Source: Clostridiaceae bacterium (GTDB lineage Bacteria > Bacillota > Clostridia > Saccharofermentanales > DTU023). Taken from it: a stretch of 44,077 bases of DNA. This document shows, piece by piece, positions 22,539-31,750 of this stretch. The translations under genes and the position numbers were made by a program. Below the pieces are notes generated by a model. That model worked only from the letters and a program-made list of their open reading frames with translations. It was not told the origin of the DNA and ran no database searches. Each line of letters starts with the position of its first letter. Position 1 is the stretch's first letter. The stretch spans positions 1 through 44,077 of the forward strand of contig JAAZJH010000052.1 of assembly GCA_012800435.1 (NCBI GenBank), given 5' to 3'.

Positions 22539-23481
22539 TGCGTGGCACACGCCTGTCCTCTTGGAGGAAACGATAGAAGCCCTTGCCGTTCGCGAAGACG
22601 GGCTCTACTTGGATATGACATGCGGCGGCGGAGGTCATAGCGCAGAGATTCTAATGCAACTCGGGGAAAAAGGAAGACTCTATGCGGCTGATCGAGATGC
22701 GACCTCTGTCAGGATTTGTGAGGAACGACTGTTCGCACTCAAAGCAACAGGACAATTCCGAACAGTGGTAGCACCGTTTTCAGCACTCACTCGCTGGTTG
22801 CCTGAGGAAGATCGAGGCAAAGTGAACGGTCTCTTAGCTGATCTGGGAGTCAGTTCACATCAGCTTGACAATGCGGAACGAGGTTTTTCTTACATTCATG
22901 ACGGACCATTGGATATGCGGATGGATCAGTCACAGGAGGAGACTGCGGAAAAGCTGATTGCATCATTGACTCAAGATGAATTGACGTGCGTTTTTCGCAC
23001 TTATGGAGAAGAACAATATGCTGCTAGGATCGCGCGTGCGATCGTCCTTGCGCGACGTGAAGCGCCGATTCGGACGACAGGCAGATTAGCCGAGATTGTC
23101 GCACATGCCGTGCCGCCCAAAGCAAGACGCGGCGGACACCCTGCACGACGCGTTTTTCAAGCGGTAAGGATGGCCGTTAATCATGAATACGATGAGCTGT
23201 CTAAGCTTTTGGAAACAATACCTTACATTATGGCGTCCGGCGGACGTGTTGTCATCATTAGCTTTCATTCGATCGATGATCGAATGGTTAAGCAGGCCAT
23301 GCGTCGATGGGAACACCCGTGTGAATGCCCGACCGATTTGCCTTGTGTGTGCGGTAAAAAACCATTGGGTCGCGCCGTCAAACGTCAGTCGATCGTCGCG
23401 GGAGAACGTGAGAAAGTAAATAACCCAAGGTCTCGCAGCGCAAGGCTGCGCGCCTTTGTGTTCGAAGAGGTAATCATATGA
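22519..23481 (+). CDS. rsmH: 16S rRNA m4C1402 methyltransferase RsmH
   Basis: The 320-residue SAM-dependent enzyme modifies C1402 of 16S rRNA. HTPVLLEETIEAL at the N-terminus, LDMTCGGGGHS (SAM loop), GLLADLGVSSHQLD, RGFSYIHDGPLDMRMD, and the late FHSIDDRMVKQAMR are all family signatures. CECPTDLPCVCGKKPLGRA near the end is the usual cysteine cluster. The start at ATG 22519 lies inside mraZ. No strong ribosome site is visible, so coupling to mraZ is likely. Confidence 0.94.
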   Translation: MTSRDCNAWHTPVLLEETIEALAVREDGLYLDMTCGGGGHSAEILMQLGEKGRLYAADRDATSVRICEERLFALKATGQFRTVVAPFSALTRWLPEEDRGKVNGLLADLGVSSHQLDNAERGFSYIHDGPLDMRMDQSQEETAEKLIASLTQDELTCVFRTYGEEQYAARIARAIVLARREAPIRTTGRLAEIVAHAVPPKARRGGHPARRVFQAVRMAVNHEYDELSKLLETIPYIMASGGRVVIISFHSIDDRMVKQAMRRWEHPCECPTDLPCVCGKKPLGRAVKRQSIVAGEREKVNNPRSRSARLRAFVFEEVII

Positions 23482-24011
23482 GTCGCCGTTACGAAGAAGG
23501 AAATTTAGCGAGGCCACTGGAGTATTACGTCCCTGCTATTAGCTATCCGATGCCCGGTATCGAGCAGCCCGACAAGGAAAAAAAGGATAAATCAAGAAAA
23601 AAGAATCTTGAGTACATAGAGTTTAATCGCCGGGCCTACTATAGTGCGGGAAAATTACGTGCTAAAATGGCGCGTCGTCTCTTGATGGTGTTTCTCGCCG
23701 TAGTTGTGGCTGCTGTGTTCATTACATGGCGCAACGCCAAAATTGCCGAAATGAGTTTTTACAATACAGGGTTACGGAGACAGATCGTCGAGTACGAGAA
23801 AGAGAACAGTCTGGTCTACGATCAACTGGCTTCTAAGACGTCGCTTCAGGCAATTGAAGAACGTGCTTTGGATGCGCTTGGCATGCAAAAAGCATCATCA
23901 GACGCGATGGTGCGTTTGGGTGATTCGAACCGAGTGGGAGGGGTCTTTACGGCGCTTGGTTCACCTATGGACGATTCAGAGGTTATTGAGCAATGGGTTG
24001 AGGAGCGCTAG
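23478..24011 (+). CDS. ftsL: Cell-division protein FtsL-like (septum formation initiator family)
   Basis: The 177-residue bitopic protein has a charged cytoplasmic N-terminus (1-65), one membrane span (about 67-84), and an extracytoplasmic coiled coil (about 88-125, leucine and charged residues) ending near QAIEERALDALGMQKA, which resembles FtsL/DivIC tails. It is expected to form the FtsQLB-type complex activating septal wall synthesis. Sequence similarity is weak in this family, and the call rests on topology and on its place between rsmH and the PBP gene. The ATG overlaps the rsmH stop by four bases. Confidence 0.8.
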   Translation: MSRRYEEGNLARPLEYYVPAISYPMPGIEQPDKEKKDKSRKKNLEYIEFNRRAYYSAGKLRAKMARRLLMVFLAVVVAAVFITWRNAKIAEMSFYNTGLRRQIVEYEKENSLVYDQLASKTSLQAIEERALDALGMQKASSDAMVRLGDSNRVGGVFTALGSPMDDSEVIEQWVEER

Positions 24012-24013
24012 CT

Positions 24014-24059
24014 CACTAATGGCCGATGACGGGAGGGGTTGATTTGCCTCCTTAGTGAC
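24014..24059 (+). promoter_or_regulatory. Two-part hairpin in the ftsL-ftsI spacer
   Basis: TCACTAA (24014-24020) pairs with TTAGTGA (24053-24059), and GGAGG (24033-24037) with CCTCC (24048-24052) within it, leaving a 12-base one-sided bulge. No T-run follows immediately. It may stabilise or attenuate the transcript before the PBP gene. Confidence 0.4.
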
Positions 24060-24168
24060 GGTCTAAACAGTATAAAAAAGTCCTAATACGTTCGTCATCA
24101 TCCCTGTCCATGGCGGAGGGCTGTAAAACAAACAAGACGGCGTATTTTTCATATCAAAGAGATATTGT

Positions 24169-26589
24169 ATGAGTCGCGGAAGCATAAAAAAACAAACGGA
24201 TCGTACCACGAAGAACGAACAACGACGCTTCAATCGCAAGCTCGTCTATGTGGTGCTTGTTTTTTTTGTCGTGGCTCTCTTAGTAGTTCTGGAAGTATAC
24301 AACGTACAGATTGTTCGGCATGACGCGCTTGCCGCTAAAGCAGCTCAGCAGCAATACATGACAGGTGCTAAATTTCCCAAACGCGGGATGATTCTTGATC
24401 GCAACGGATATCCTTTGGCACTTTCTACGTACGTTTATCGGATCGGCATGACGCCGTCTGATGTCTATTCATGGACGGAGAGTGTAACTGTAGAGGAGAT
24501 CGTTAACAAGATAGTAGATGCATTAAACCTTAGTGATGATAAACGCGAGACACTTCTTGAGGCGATCCTCACTGATCGCTCGAAGGGTTGGCGAGGCCTA
24601 AAGAATTATATGAGCGAAAAGCGACCTGTAACATATGTTCAGATCGCCAAAGGCGTAACAGAGCAATTCGCTGAACCGCTGCGCGTCTGGTTGAATGAGA
24701 ACCATGTCGGTGGAGTTCGCTTTGATATGGAAGAACAGCGTGTTTATAACAACGGATTCCTCGGTTCGCAAGTGATTGGAATTGTTGAGCAAGCAAACGG
24801 TAAGCTGTCCGGGGTGTCCGGTCTTGAGGCGCAATACAATGAACTCCTTTCCGGTCATGCAGGGTATACGTATGCACGTCACAACAACTATGGTTCGCGT
24901 GGTATTGTGCCTTATTCTTCTACGGTGTCTCGACCGATTCAGGAGAGCCAACATCTGGTTACCTCACTTGACTTAGAAATTGAGCGTATCTTACGAAGTG
25001 AATTGCTTTCCATGGCAGCAGCTGCCGGTCTGCGGTCGGGTGTTCAGGGCATAGTACTCGATGTTGTTTCGGGGGATGTGCTGGCGATGGAGCAAATTAG
25101 TTCGTTTCAGCTGGATGATCCCGGCGCACTGCCGCTCGGTTTTACGGAAGAGGCTTGGGACGCGTTGTCATCGGACGAAAAAGAGACGTATTATTCCTTG
25201 AATATTTGGAATAATATCAACGTCATAGATGTTTATGAACCTGGCTCTGTTTTCAAAGGAGTCACGTTAGCTATCGGGCTCGAGACTGCATCAGCTACGG
25301 AGGACACCATGTTTTCGGACGATGTCGTTGTTGTTCAAGGTGTTCCAATACGCTGCGCTTCGGAGAGTGGACACGGTACTGAAACACTTCGCGAAGGTTT
25401 TTACCGATCGTGCAACCCCGTATTTGTTCAACTCGCTGATCAAATCGGCAAAGAAACGTATTATGATTGGATTCACAGACTCGGTATATCCGGTACGACG
25501 GGATTAGACCTTCCGGGCGAGTCGCGCGGGATCATGCACGCTAATCCGATGCCCATTGACTTTGCTAACCTTTGTTTTGGTGAGTCATCTTCGTTTACTG
25601 CGATTCAAATGGCGCGATTTTTTGCTATGATCGGCAATGGCGGTCATTTTGTAACACCTCGGGTGGCGATCGGTACGACAGAGGATCAAATCGAGTCGAT
25701 GATGCCTTTTGATATCAAGATTAATGATCATATGCTGTCGAGCCGGACATGCGCGAGTGTACGCTCCATGATGGAAGACGTTTTGACGAAGGGGACAGCG
25801 AGGAATACTTTTGGCGCCATGGGCTTTTCCATGGCGGGAAAAACGGGTACCGCGACCGACATTAAGTACGTGCATTCTTCTAAAACAGCGGAAGGCGAAA
25901 AAGATGAACCTGAAGAGATCGTTTATTTAACGTGTTCTTTTGTTTGTCTTTTTCCATCGGAACAACCGCGCTATGTGGCACTGATCACGCTTCGGAACGC
26001 GGAGACCGATGTGTCCAGCCGATTGGCGGCGCAGTGCGCAACTCGCGTCGCCTCACGCATTCTTAATCATGACGGTATGCTACAAAGTTATTCTTCGGAA
26101 GAGCTGCGGAAGCTTTCAATGATAATGACACTTGACAACTATAAGGGTATAACGATCCGTGAGGCGGCGCGCCGTCTACAGCATTTGGATTTGAATCCGG
26201 TCGTGCCGGAAGATGCCTTTTATTTAGATATGCCCTGCGTTACTCAAATGCCTGCACCGGGTTCGCAAGTTGGGTATGGATCGACAGTCTGGCTTTACCC
26301 CGACAATGTAAATGAAGTAGAATGGATAACTGTGCCTGATTTCCGTGGACGAACGTACCATGAATGCATATATCTGGCCACCGAAGCCGGCGTTGCCATC
26401 ATTCCGGTTGGAGTGCCTCAAGGTAAGGCGACCGGACAGAGCATTCTTCCTGCAGAAGATTCCGCGCCTTCGAAAGACGGGCAGGATCCGTCAGGAGCGC
26501 CCTCCGGTAATACTGAAACGGAACGGGAAAACCTCACAGGCCGTGTTAAGCGCGGCGAAATTATACAAGTCTATTTTGGGGAACAGTAA
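24169..26589 (+). CDS. ftsI: Division class B penicillin-binding protein with PASTA domains (FtsI/SpoVD type)
   Basis: The 806-residue transpeptidase cross-links septal peptidoglycan. It has a membrane anchor (about 24-44), a dimerisation/pedestal region starting with KRGMILDRNGYPLA, and a transpeptidase domain with the three active-site motifs: S360-V-F-K363 (YEPGSVFKG), S414-C-N416, and K558-T-G560. Two PASTA-like segments follow (about 650-706 and from 719, beginning TVPDFRG), with a polar linker near 770-785 inside the second. Length and PASTA modules match SpoVD/PBP2x rather than E. coli FtsI. It follows ftsL after 157 bases and abuts murF. Confidence 0.92.
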   Translation: MSRGSIKKQTDRTTKNEQRRFNRKLVYVVLVFFVVALLVVLEVYNVQIVRHDALAAKAAQQQYMTGAKFPKRGMILDRNGYPLALSTYVYRIGMTPSDVYSWTESVTVEEIVNKIVDALNLSDDKRETLLEAILTDRSKGWRGLKNYMSEKRPVTYVQIAKGVTEQFAEPLRVWLNENHVGGVRFDMEEQRVYNNGFLGSQVIGIVEQANGKLSGVSGLEAQYNELLSGHAGYTYARHNNYGSRGIVPYSSTVSRPIQESQHLVTSLDLEIERILRSELLSMAAAAGLRSGVQGIVLDVVSGDVLAMEQISSFQLDDPGALPLGFTEEAWDALSSDEKETYYSLNIWNNINVIDVYEPGSVFKGVTLAIGLETASATEDTMFSDDVVVVQGVPIRCASESGHGTETLREGFYRSCNPVFVQLADQIGKETYYDWIHRLGISGTTGLDLPGESRGIMHANPMPIDFANLCFGESSSFTAIQMARFFAMIGNGGHFVTPRVAIGTTEDQIESMMPFDIKINDHMLSSRTCASVRSMMEDVLTKGTARNTFGAMGFSMAGKTGTATDIKYVHSSKTAEGEKDEPEEIVYLTCSFVCLFPSEQPRYVALITLRNAETDVSSRLAAQCATRVASRILNHDGMLQSYSSEELRKLSMIMTLDNYKGITIREAARRLQHLDLNPVVPEDAFYLDMPCVTQMPAPGSQVGYGSTVWLYPDNVNEVEWITVPDFRGRTYHECIYLATEAGVAIIPVGVPQGKATGQSILPAEDSAPSKDGQDPSGAPSGNTETERENLTGRVKRGEIIQVYFGEQ

Positions 26590-26592
26590 CCT

Positions 26593-28074
26593 ATGACACG
26601 ATTTTTGCCCGCACAGCTCAAGCTGTGGACAAAAGGAGAGCTTTTTCAGACCGGTGCTCATGCAGCCGATCCTGAACGCTATTATCCGTTTATTTCAACC
26701 GATACGCGCACGCTCGCGCCCGGTGAAGTATTTGTGCCTTTAAGAGGCGATCATTTTGATGGACACGATTTTTTAGAAAAGGCGATTGACAAGAACGCCG
26801 GTATGATTGTCTGTGAACGATGTGCCGCCGCTCTTTCCGATATACTCGAACGTCTCCGACATGACAATGCGGCGCCGGACGTGCTTGTTGTTGACGATAC
26901 CTGGCAAGCTTATCAAGACATGGCCAAGGGATTTCGCGCAGTTATAAACGCAAATGTCATTGGCGTGACCGGAAGTGTCGGCAAGACGACGACGCGTCGT
27001 ATGATTTACCAGATGATTACGACTCAAGTCAAAGCTGAGCAGTCAGAACGCAATTTCAATAATCAGGTCGGGTTGCCGCGCACGATATTGTCGACCTGTC
27101 CCGAGACTGATGTTCTTGTCGCGGAGTTGGCGATGGATCGTCGAGGTGAGATTTCAAAATTGACGAAGATTGCCGTACCGGATATTGGTATTGTTACGGG
27201 CATCGGAATGTCACATGCGGAACACGTCGGATCGATGACGGACATTCTGGATGAAAAAATTTCCATTGTTGAAGGAATAAAAGATAACGGCATTTTGATC
27301 GTCAACGGAGATGATCCGCTTCTGGAATCTTGGGTCATGGAGCACCATAATCGTATTTCTGTCTGGTACGTCGCGAGCGAACACAATGTCGGCCGATTGG
27401 AAAGAGATGGTGTGCCCGTTTTTTGGGCTGAACATGTCCATGTTGATCGAGAGGACGGTCTTTCGTTCATCGGCAGATCAAACTTGGCACCTGATGAGCG
27501 TTGGCCGATCTTTATTCCGTATCCCGGAGTTCATCTCGTTCATGCCGCGCTATTCGGTCTGGCTTCAGCGTATATCCTTGGACTCAATATGCAGGAAGCC
27601 GCTATGGGAGCGAAACGTTTCGTTATGACGGAAAGCCGTCAAGAATGGTTCCGATTACCGGATATCGATATACTGAATGATGCTTACAATGCGGCTCCTG
27701 AATCGTTGGGAGCTGCGCTTCGCACAACTCAATTGCTCGCCGGCAGTCGGAGGATCCTCGCTGTGATAGGCGGTATGCGTGAACTGGGACAGTATTCACG
27801 CCGCGCGCATCAGGATGCCGCTTCGGATATCAGAGACGCTGGTGTTGACAGCGTTTTTCTCGTGGGCAGCGAGACTGAAGCGACGCGTGACGCTTTATTG
27901 GAGGATGAAGCAACGCGCGATCGGTTCTCCGGATGGTTTGAATCGTCAGCACAAGCTTTGCCGTTCATTTTAAAAGAGTTGAGTCCCGGCGACTTTCTGC
28001 TCATTAAAGGATCGCGCTACTACGGTCTGGAACATATTCTTGACGAAGTCTACAAAGTGTGGGGTAGTCATTGA
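26593..28074 (+). CDS. murF: UDP-MurNAc-tripeptide:D-Ala-D-Ala ligase MurF
   Basis: The 493-residue Mur ligase adds D-Ala-D-Ala to the cytoplasmic muropeptide. STDTRTLAPGEVFVPLRGDHFDGHDF is the MurF N-terminal domain pattern. The ATP P-loop GVTGSVGKTTT is at 124-134, NNQVGLPRTIL and GIVTGIGMSHAEHVGS in the central domain, and NDAYNAAPES (usual NDAYNANPxS) and IGGMRELG in the C-terminal domain. The N-terminal sequence favours MurF over MurE. It starts three bases after the PBP stop. murE, which normally precedes it, is absent. Confidence 0.9.
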   Translation: MTRFLPAQLKLWTKGELFQTGAHAADPERYYPFISTDTRTLAPGEVFVPLRGDHFDGHDFLEKAIDKNAGMIVCERCAAALSDILERLRHDNAAPDVLVVDDTWQAYQDMAKGFRAVINANVIGVTGSVGKTTTRRMIYQMITTQVKAEQSERNFNNQVGLPRTILSTCPETDVLVAELAMDRRGEISKLTKIAVPDIGIVTGIGMSHAEHVGSMTDILDEKISIVEGIKDNGILIVNGDDPLLESWVMEHHNRISVWYVASEHNVGRLERDGVPVFWAEHVHVDREDGLSFIGRSNLAPDERWPIFIPYPGVHLVHAALFGLASAYILGLNMQEAAMGAKRFVMTESRQEWFRLPDIDILNDAYNAAPESLGAALRTTQLLAGSRRILAVIGGMRELGQYSRRAHQDAASDIRDAGVDSVFLVGSETEATRDALLEDEATRDRFSGWFESSAQALPFILKELSPGDFLLIKGSRYYGLEHILDEVYKVWGSH

Positions 28075-28075
28075 T

Positions 28076-29095
28076 ATGTTTACGTTGGAGGGCATCATCC
28101 GATCATGTGTTTCCGCGCTGATTGTTTTTGTCATGACGGTCGTTTGCGGTCGTCTTCTCCTGCCACGCATTCGGGCAAAAAGCCGTGGACAGCAAGTTCG
28201 TGAAGACGGACCTAAAACGCATCTTGAGAAATCGGGAACACCGACGTTTGGCGGTCTGTTTTTTCTGATTCCGATCGTTATTTTTGCTGTCATGACATTT
28301 TTTATTCAAGATTATTCACGAGATGTGGTCGTGATTATACTCTTTATGATTCTATTCGGTGGCATAGGGTTCATTGACGACTATATAAAGGTTCATGTTT
28401 CTAAAGAAGGTTTGAACGTCGGACAGAAAACCTTATTACTTGCTATTGTTTCTGTTGCAGCGTCTGTCTATACCGTTTGGTTTTCAGAATCGGGATCTTT
28501 TCTTTTACTGCCCTTTGCGACGAAAATCGTTCCGATCACCGGCACATGGAAATTCGTATACGCCATTTTTATGACGCTGTTTATTTTCTATATCAGCAAT
28601 TCCGTCAATATTACAGACGGACTTGACGGCTTGTTGTCGTCATTGATGGCGGTGGCGATGATCGGCCTCTTTTTCAGTTTCGGTTTTTTGACCGGCGTCA
28701 TAGAGGCTGCGTCCGGACTGATGACTCTCTCGTTGGCAATTTGCGGCGGATTGCTCGGTTTTCTTCTGTATAACCGCCATCCTGCGCGAGTATTCATGGG
28801 CGATACGGGCTCACTTGCGCTTGGCGCCGGTTTTGCGCTTATGACGTGTCTTTCCGGTATGCCTTGGCTAGTGTTGCTGACCGGCATGGTGTTTGTAGCG
28901 GAAGGCTTGTCAGTGCTTATTCAGGTGGCTTATTTCAAGGCTACGAAAGGAAAACGTATATTCAAGATGGCGCCTTTGCATCATCATTTTGAATACATGG
29001 GCTGGCATGAGACGAAAGTTGTCAAGAGATTTGTGATAGTCGGCACCGCGGGTGCGTTGGTTGGAGTGTTTTTCTCAACGGGATATATTCTTTAG
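28076..29095 (+). CDS. mraY: Phospho-MurNAc-pentapeptide transferase MraY
   Basis: The 339-residue polytopic enzyme makes lipid I from UDP-MurNAc-pentapeptide and undecaprenyl phosphate. THLEKSGTPTFGGLFF, GFIDDYIKV (catalytic DD), NSVNITDGLDGL, FMGDTGSLALGA and the MAPLHHHFEYMGW loop (metal/uridine site) are all visible. ATG 28076 lies one base past the murF stop with GGGGTAG upstream. An earlier ATG at 28040 falls in murF and adds a non-homologous leader, so I reject it. Confidence 0.96.
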   Translation: MFTLEGIIRSCVSALIVFVMTVVCGRLLLPRIRAKSRGQQVREDGPKTHLEKSGTPTFGGLFFLIPIVIFAVMTFFIQDYSRDVVVIILFMILFGGIGFIDDYIKVHVSKEGLNVGQKTLLLAIVSVAASVYTVWFSESGSFLLLPFATKIVPITGTWKFVYAIFMTLFIFYISNSVNITDGLDGLLSSLMAVAMIGLFFSFGFLTGVIEAASGLMTLSLAICGGLLGFLLYNRHPARVFMGDTGSLALGAGFALMTCLSGMPWLVLLTGMVFVAEGLSVLIQVAYFKATKGKRIFKMAPLHHHFEYMGWHETKVVKRFVIVGTAGALVGVFFSTGYIL

Positions 29096-29108
29096 AAAGA
29101 GGAAAATG

Positions 29109-30611
29109 ATGGCGTCAAAATGGAAACGAAAGGCAAGTTTGCTTCCATTTGAAGGAAAAAATGATTCCGATCAATCGGTGACGCCGCAACAGGTAGGTGG
29201 CCCTGGTGAGCGAGCGTTGTTCTCGAATTATCGGATGTCGCTTCCGTTACTTTTCTGTTGGCTTCTTTTGCTTGCGTTCGGTTTTATAATGATGTTCAGC
29301 GCAAGTTACGGAACGAGTTTTGTCTTGTCAAGTATCGATTATGACGCACCCGTTGAAGCGGACGGCACGGTTGCAGAGGCTCCGGTCGTCAAGGTTATTC
29401 CTGAAGCGGACGCTTCACATCTGGCGCGCCGGCAAGCCGGTATCACTCTGCTTGCTGTATTCTTGTCTTTGGCGTTTGCTTTTGTTTTTCCGTTCCAGCA
29501 ACTGACACGAAAAAAACTAAGCTATTTCGTATGGTTTTTGGTGACGCCGATTCTTCTGGTGTGTCGTTTGTTTAGTACTCCTATCAATGGAGCGCGTCGC
29601 TGGTTAAGTCTTGGCGCTCTGAGTTTTCAACCTTCGGAACTTGCGAAGATAGCGCTGATTTTTTTCCTTGCTAATTATTTTGCAGCGCGTACACACGAAC
29701 GCCGACGCGAACAGGCAAGAGCATCCGCCGCTTCATCGCGCACAGCTCGCAGACATGGCAGCAACAACTCAACCCGTGTGTCGCAAAGTGTATGGAAGAA
29801 AGCGTATATTGATGTGACAAGACCGGCCATTATGGCACTCGTATGGGTAGTTCTTGTACTGGTTCAGCCGCACCTCTCAGGGGCGATCATATTGACAGCA
29901 CTGACGCTGATCATGTTTTTTCTTGCCAATATCCCTAAAAGATCATTGATATTGGGAAGTTTGCAGGTGTTAGCCGTAGTACTTGTCTTGCTGACGCTGG
30001 TAGCAGTGCTATATCCTTACTTCCAAGACGATCACACCTCATTCTTCGCAATGGTGGATTCGCGTTTTTCGTATGCCAAACAACGTGTTAGTACATTCAA
30101 CAATCCGGAAGCAGCAACCTCAGATGAACGAATGCAAGTAACACAGGCAGAAATTGCGCTCGGTTCGGGCGGTCTTTCAGGGCAAGGTTTCGGAACGAGT
30201 GTACAAAAATTGAACTGGCTCGCGGAAGCTCATAATGACTTTATTTTGCCGATTATCGGTGAAGAATTGGGGTTTGTGGGTGTCTTGGCGGTGATGGCGC
30301 TTTTCTTGCTGTTTCTTATGTGCGGTCTTTCGATCGCCCGACGAGCAGATGGAGAAATGGCGCGACTTGCCGCGGCGGGATATACGATTTTTATCGTTCT
30401 GCAAGCCTTTTTAAATATGGCGGTAGCAGTAGGTATTATGCCTGCAACGGGAATATCGCTGCCATTTTTCAGTTATGGCGGCACATCTAACTTGTTTTTC
30501 TGCGCAGCAGTCGGGATTTTGCTTTGCATTTCCAAATCAGCGACTGAGGCAGATCAGGAACTGTCGAGGATATTAAAGAAAAATCGGCCGAACTTAAGGA
30601 CGGAGGCATGA
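29109..30611 (+). CDS. ftsW: Septal SEDS glycosyltransferase FtsW
   Basis: The 500-residue SEDS protein polymerises lipid II at the septum with the PBP at 24169. Recognisable are FGFIMMFSASYGTSF (first span end), NGARRWLSLGALSFQPSELAKI, VQPHLSGAIILTAL, GSGGLSGQGFGTS, EAHNDFILPIIGEELG and GISLPFFSYGGTSN. It has an enlarged acidic extracytoplasmic loop between the first two spans (about 75-105) and a long basic Ser/Arg-rich cytoplasmic loop (about 195-235). ATG 29109 is six bases after AGAGG. ATG 29106 and 29052 are less likely. Confidence 0.93.
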   Translation: MASKWKRKASLLPFEGKNDSDQSVTPQQVGGPGERALFSNYRMSLPLLFCWLLLLAFGFIMMFSASYGTSFVLSSIDYDAPVEADGTVAEAPVVKVIPEADASHLARRQAGITLLAVFLSLAFAFVFPFQQLTRKKLSYFVWFLVTPILLVCRLFSTPINGARRWLSLGALSFQPSELAKIALIFFLANYFAARTHERRREQARASAASSRTARRHGSNNSTRVSQSVWKKAYIDVTRPAIMALVWVVLVLVQPHLSGAIILTALTLIMFFLANIPKRSLILGSLQVLAVVLVLLTLVAVLYPYFQDDHTSFFAMVDSRFSYAKQRVSTFNNPEAATSDERMQVTQAEIALGSGGLSGQGFGTSVQKLNWLAEAHNDFILPIIGEELGFVGVLAVMALFLLFLMCGLSIARRADGEMARLAAAGYTIFIVLQAFLNMAVAVGIMPATGISLPFFSYGGTSNLFFCAAVGILLCISKSATEADQELSRILKKNRPNLRTEA

Positions 30612-31750
30612 CAAAACGACGTAACCATACGCTGATTCTAGGCGCAGGCGGTACAGGCGGACACATTTATCCCGCACTCTCCATCGCTGCCGCGTTTCAT
30701 AAGGCAGCCCCCTCCATGCGTATTGTGTTTTGCGGTGAAGAAGGAAGCCTTGAAGAATCCAGAGTACAAAAGGCCGGTTACGTTTTTTACCCCATTTCAG
30801 CGTACCCTCTACCGGTCAAACGCATCGGAAACTACGTCACTTGGTTTTTGAAAAATCTCCGCGGCATTACATCAAGTCTATCTTTTCTTCGTAAAGAGCG
30901 CCCTCTGCTTGTCTTTGGAACGGGCGGTTATGTAACGGCGCCGCTCATTACGGCAGCTCGTCTTTGTCGTGTACCTTATTTTCTTCATGAGCAGAATTCA
31001 ATCCCCGGTCGAGCCAATCGTCTGTTTTCCAAGGGTGCCCAATGCGTTTTTATTTCATATGAGGCAAGTCGCTCAAATTTTGGGGACAATGTATCACTTT
31101 CTTTTTCCGGCAATCCCGTTCGATCGGTTTTTCAAACGCTTGAAAAAGAATCATCTCGGCAGAAGCTCGGTCTTGATTCCGACACGTTTTTGATCTTGAT
31201 AACAGGCGGAAGCCTAGGGGCGGAGACAATCAATAGAGCAGTCGAAGGGCTCGGGACGAACGCAAGTGAAGGCTGGCAACATTTCTTAAAGCGCTATCCG
31301 AAGGTTCAGGTGCTCGTTAGCACAGGTCAGCTTCGTGATCCTTCTCTGGCAGAGAAGTTGAGCAATATTCCGCATGTACAGGCACGCACCTACATTGACG
31401 ATCTGCCGCTATGGTTATCTGCATCAGATCTTTATATTGGGCGCGCCGGCGCGATGACGTTGGCGGAAGTGACAGCCTTGGCGAAGCCCTCGGTTCTTGT
31501 GCCGTTTCCTCATGCCGCCGATAACCATCAGAATGAAAATGCGCGCATTATGAAAGCTGCCGGCGCAAGCTATGTATGCGAAGATCGGACTTTCAACGCG
31601 AATGTTCTTCTCAATACGATCGAACGATTGATCTCCGACCCTGAGGCACTAGATCTCTTGGGCAGGAAATCGGGCGAACTTGCCGTCATGGATTCCGCTG
31701 AAAAGATTGTTGAAGCAACCCTTCAGATGATAAACGGTGTACGTCAATGA
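30608..31750 (+). CDS. murG: UDP-GlcNAc:lipid I N-acetylglucosaminyltransferase MurG
   Basis: The 380-residue peripheral membrane GT-B enzyme converts lipid I to lipid II. GAGGTGGHIYPALSIA (first G-loop), FGTGGYVTAP, LHEQNSIPGRANR, ITGGSLGAETIN (second G-loop) and the nucleotide-sugar site FPHAADNHQNENA are diagnostic. The start overlaps the ftsW stop by four bases and its own stop overlaps ftsQ by four, so the genes are translationally coupled. Confidence 0.96.
   Translation: MTKRRNHTLILGAGGTGGHIYPALSIAAAFHKAAPSMRIVFCGEEGSLEESRVQKAGYVFYPISAYPLPVKRIGNYVTWFLKNLRGITSSLSFLRKERPLLVFGTGGYVTAPLITAARLCRVPYFLHEQNSIPGRANRLFSKGAQCVFISYEASRSNFGDNVSLSFSGNPVRSVFQTLEKESSRQKLGLDSDTFLILITGGSLGAETINRAVEGLGTNASEGWQHFLKRYPKVQVLVSTGQLRDPSLAEKLSNIPHVQARTYIDDLPLWLSASDLYIGRAGAMTLAEVTALAKPSVLVPFPHAADNHQNENARIMKAAGASYVCEDRTFNANVLLNTIERLISDPEALDLLGRKSGELAVMDSAEKIVEATLQMINGVRQ

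Noticed and set aside
24024-24053. Short leader peptide before the division PBP gene
   Set aside because: Possible starts near 24027 and 24040 lack correct ribosome-site spacing and the peptides are only about 9-15 residues.
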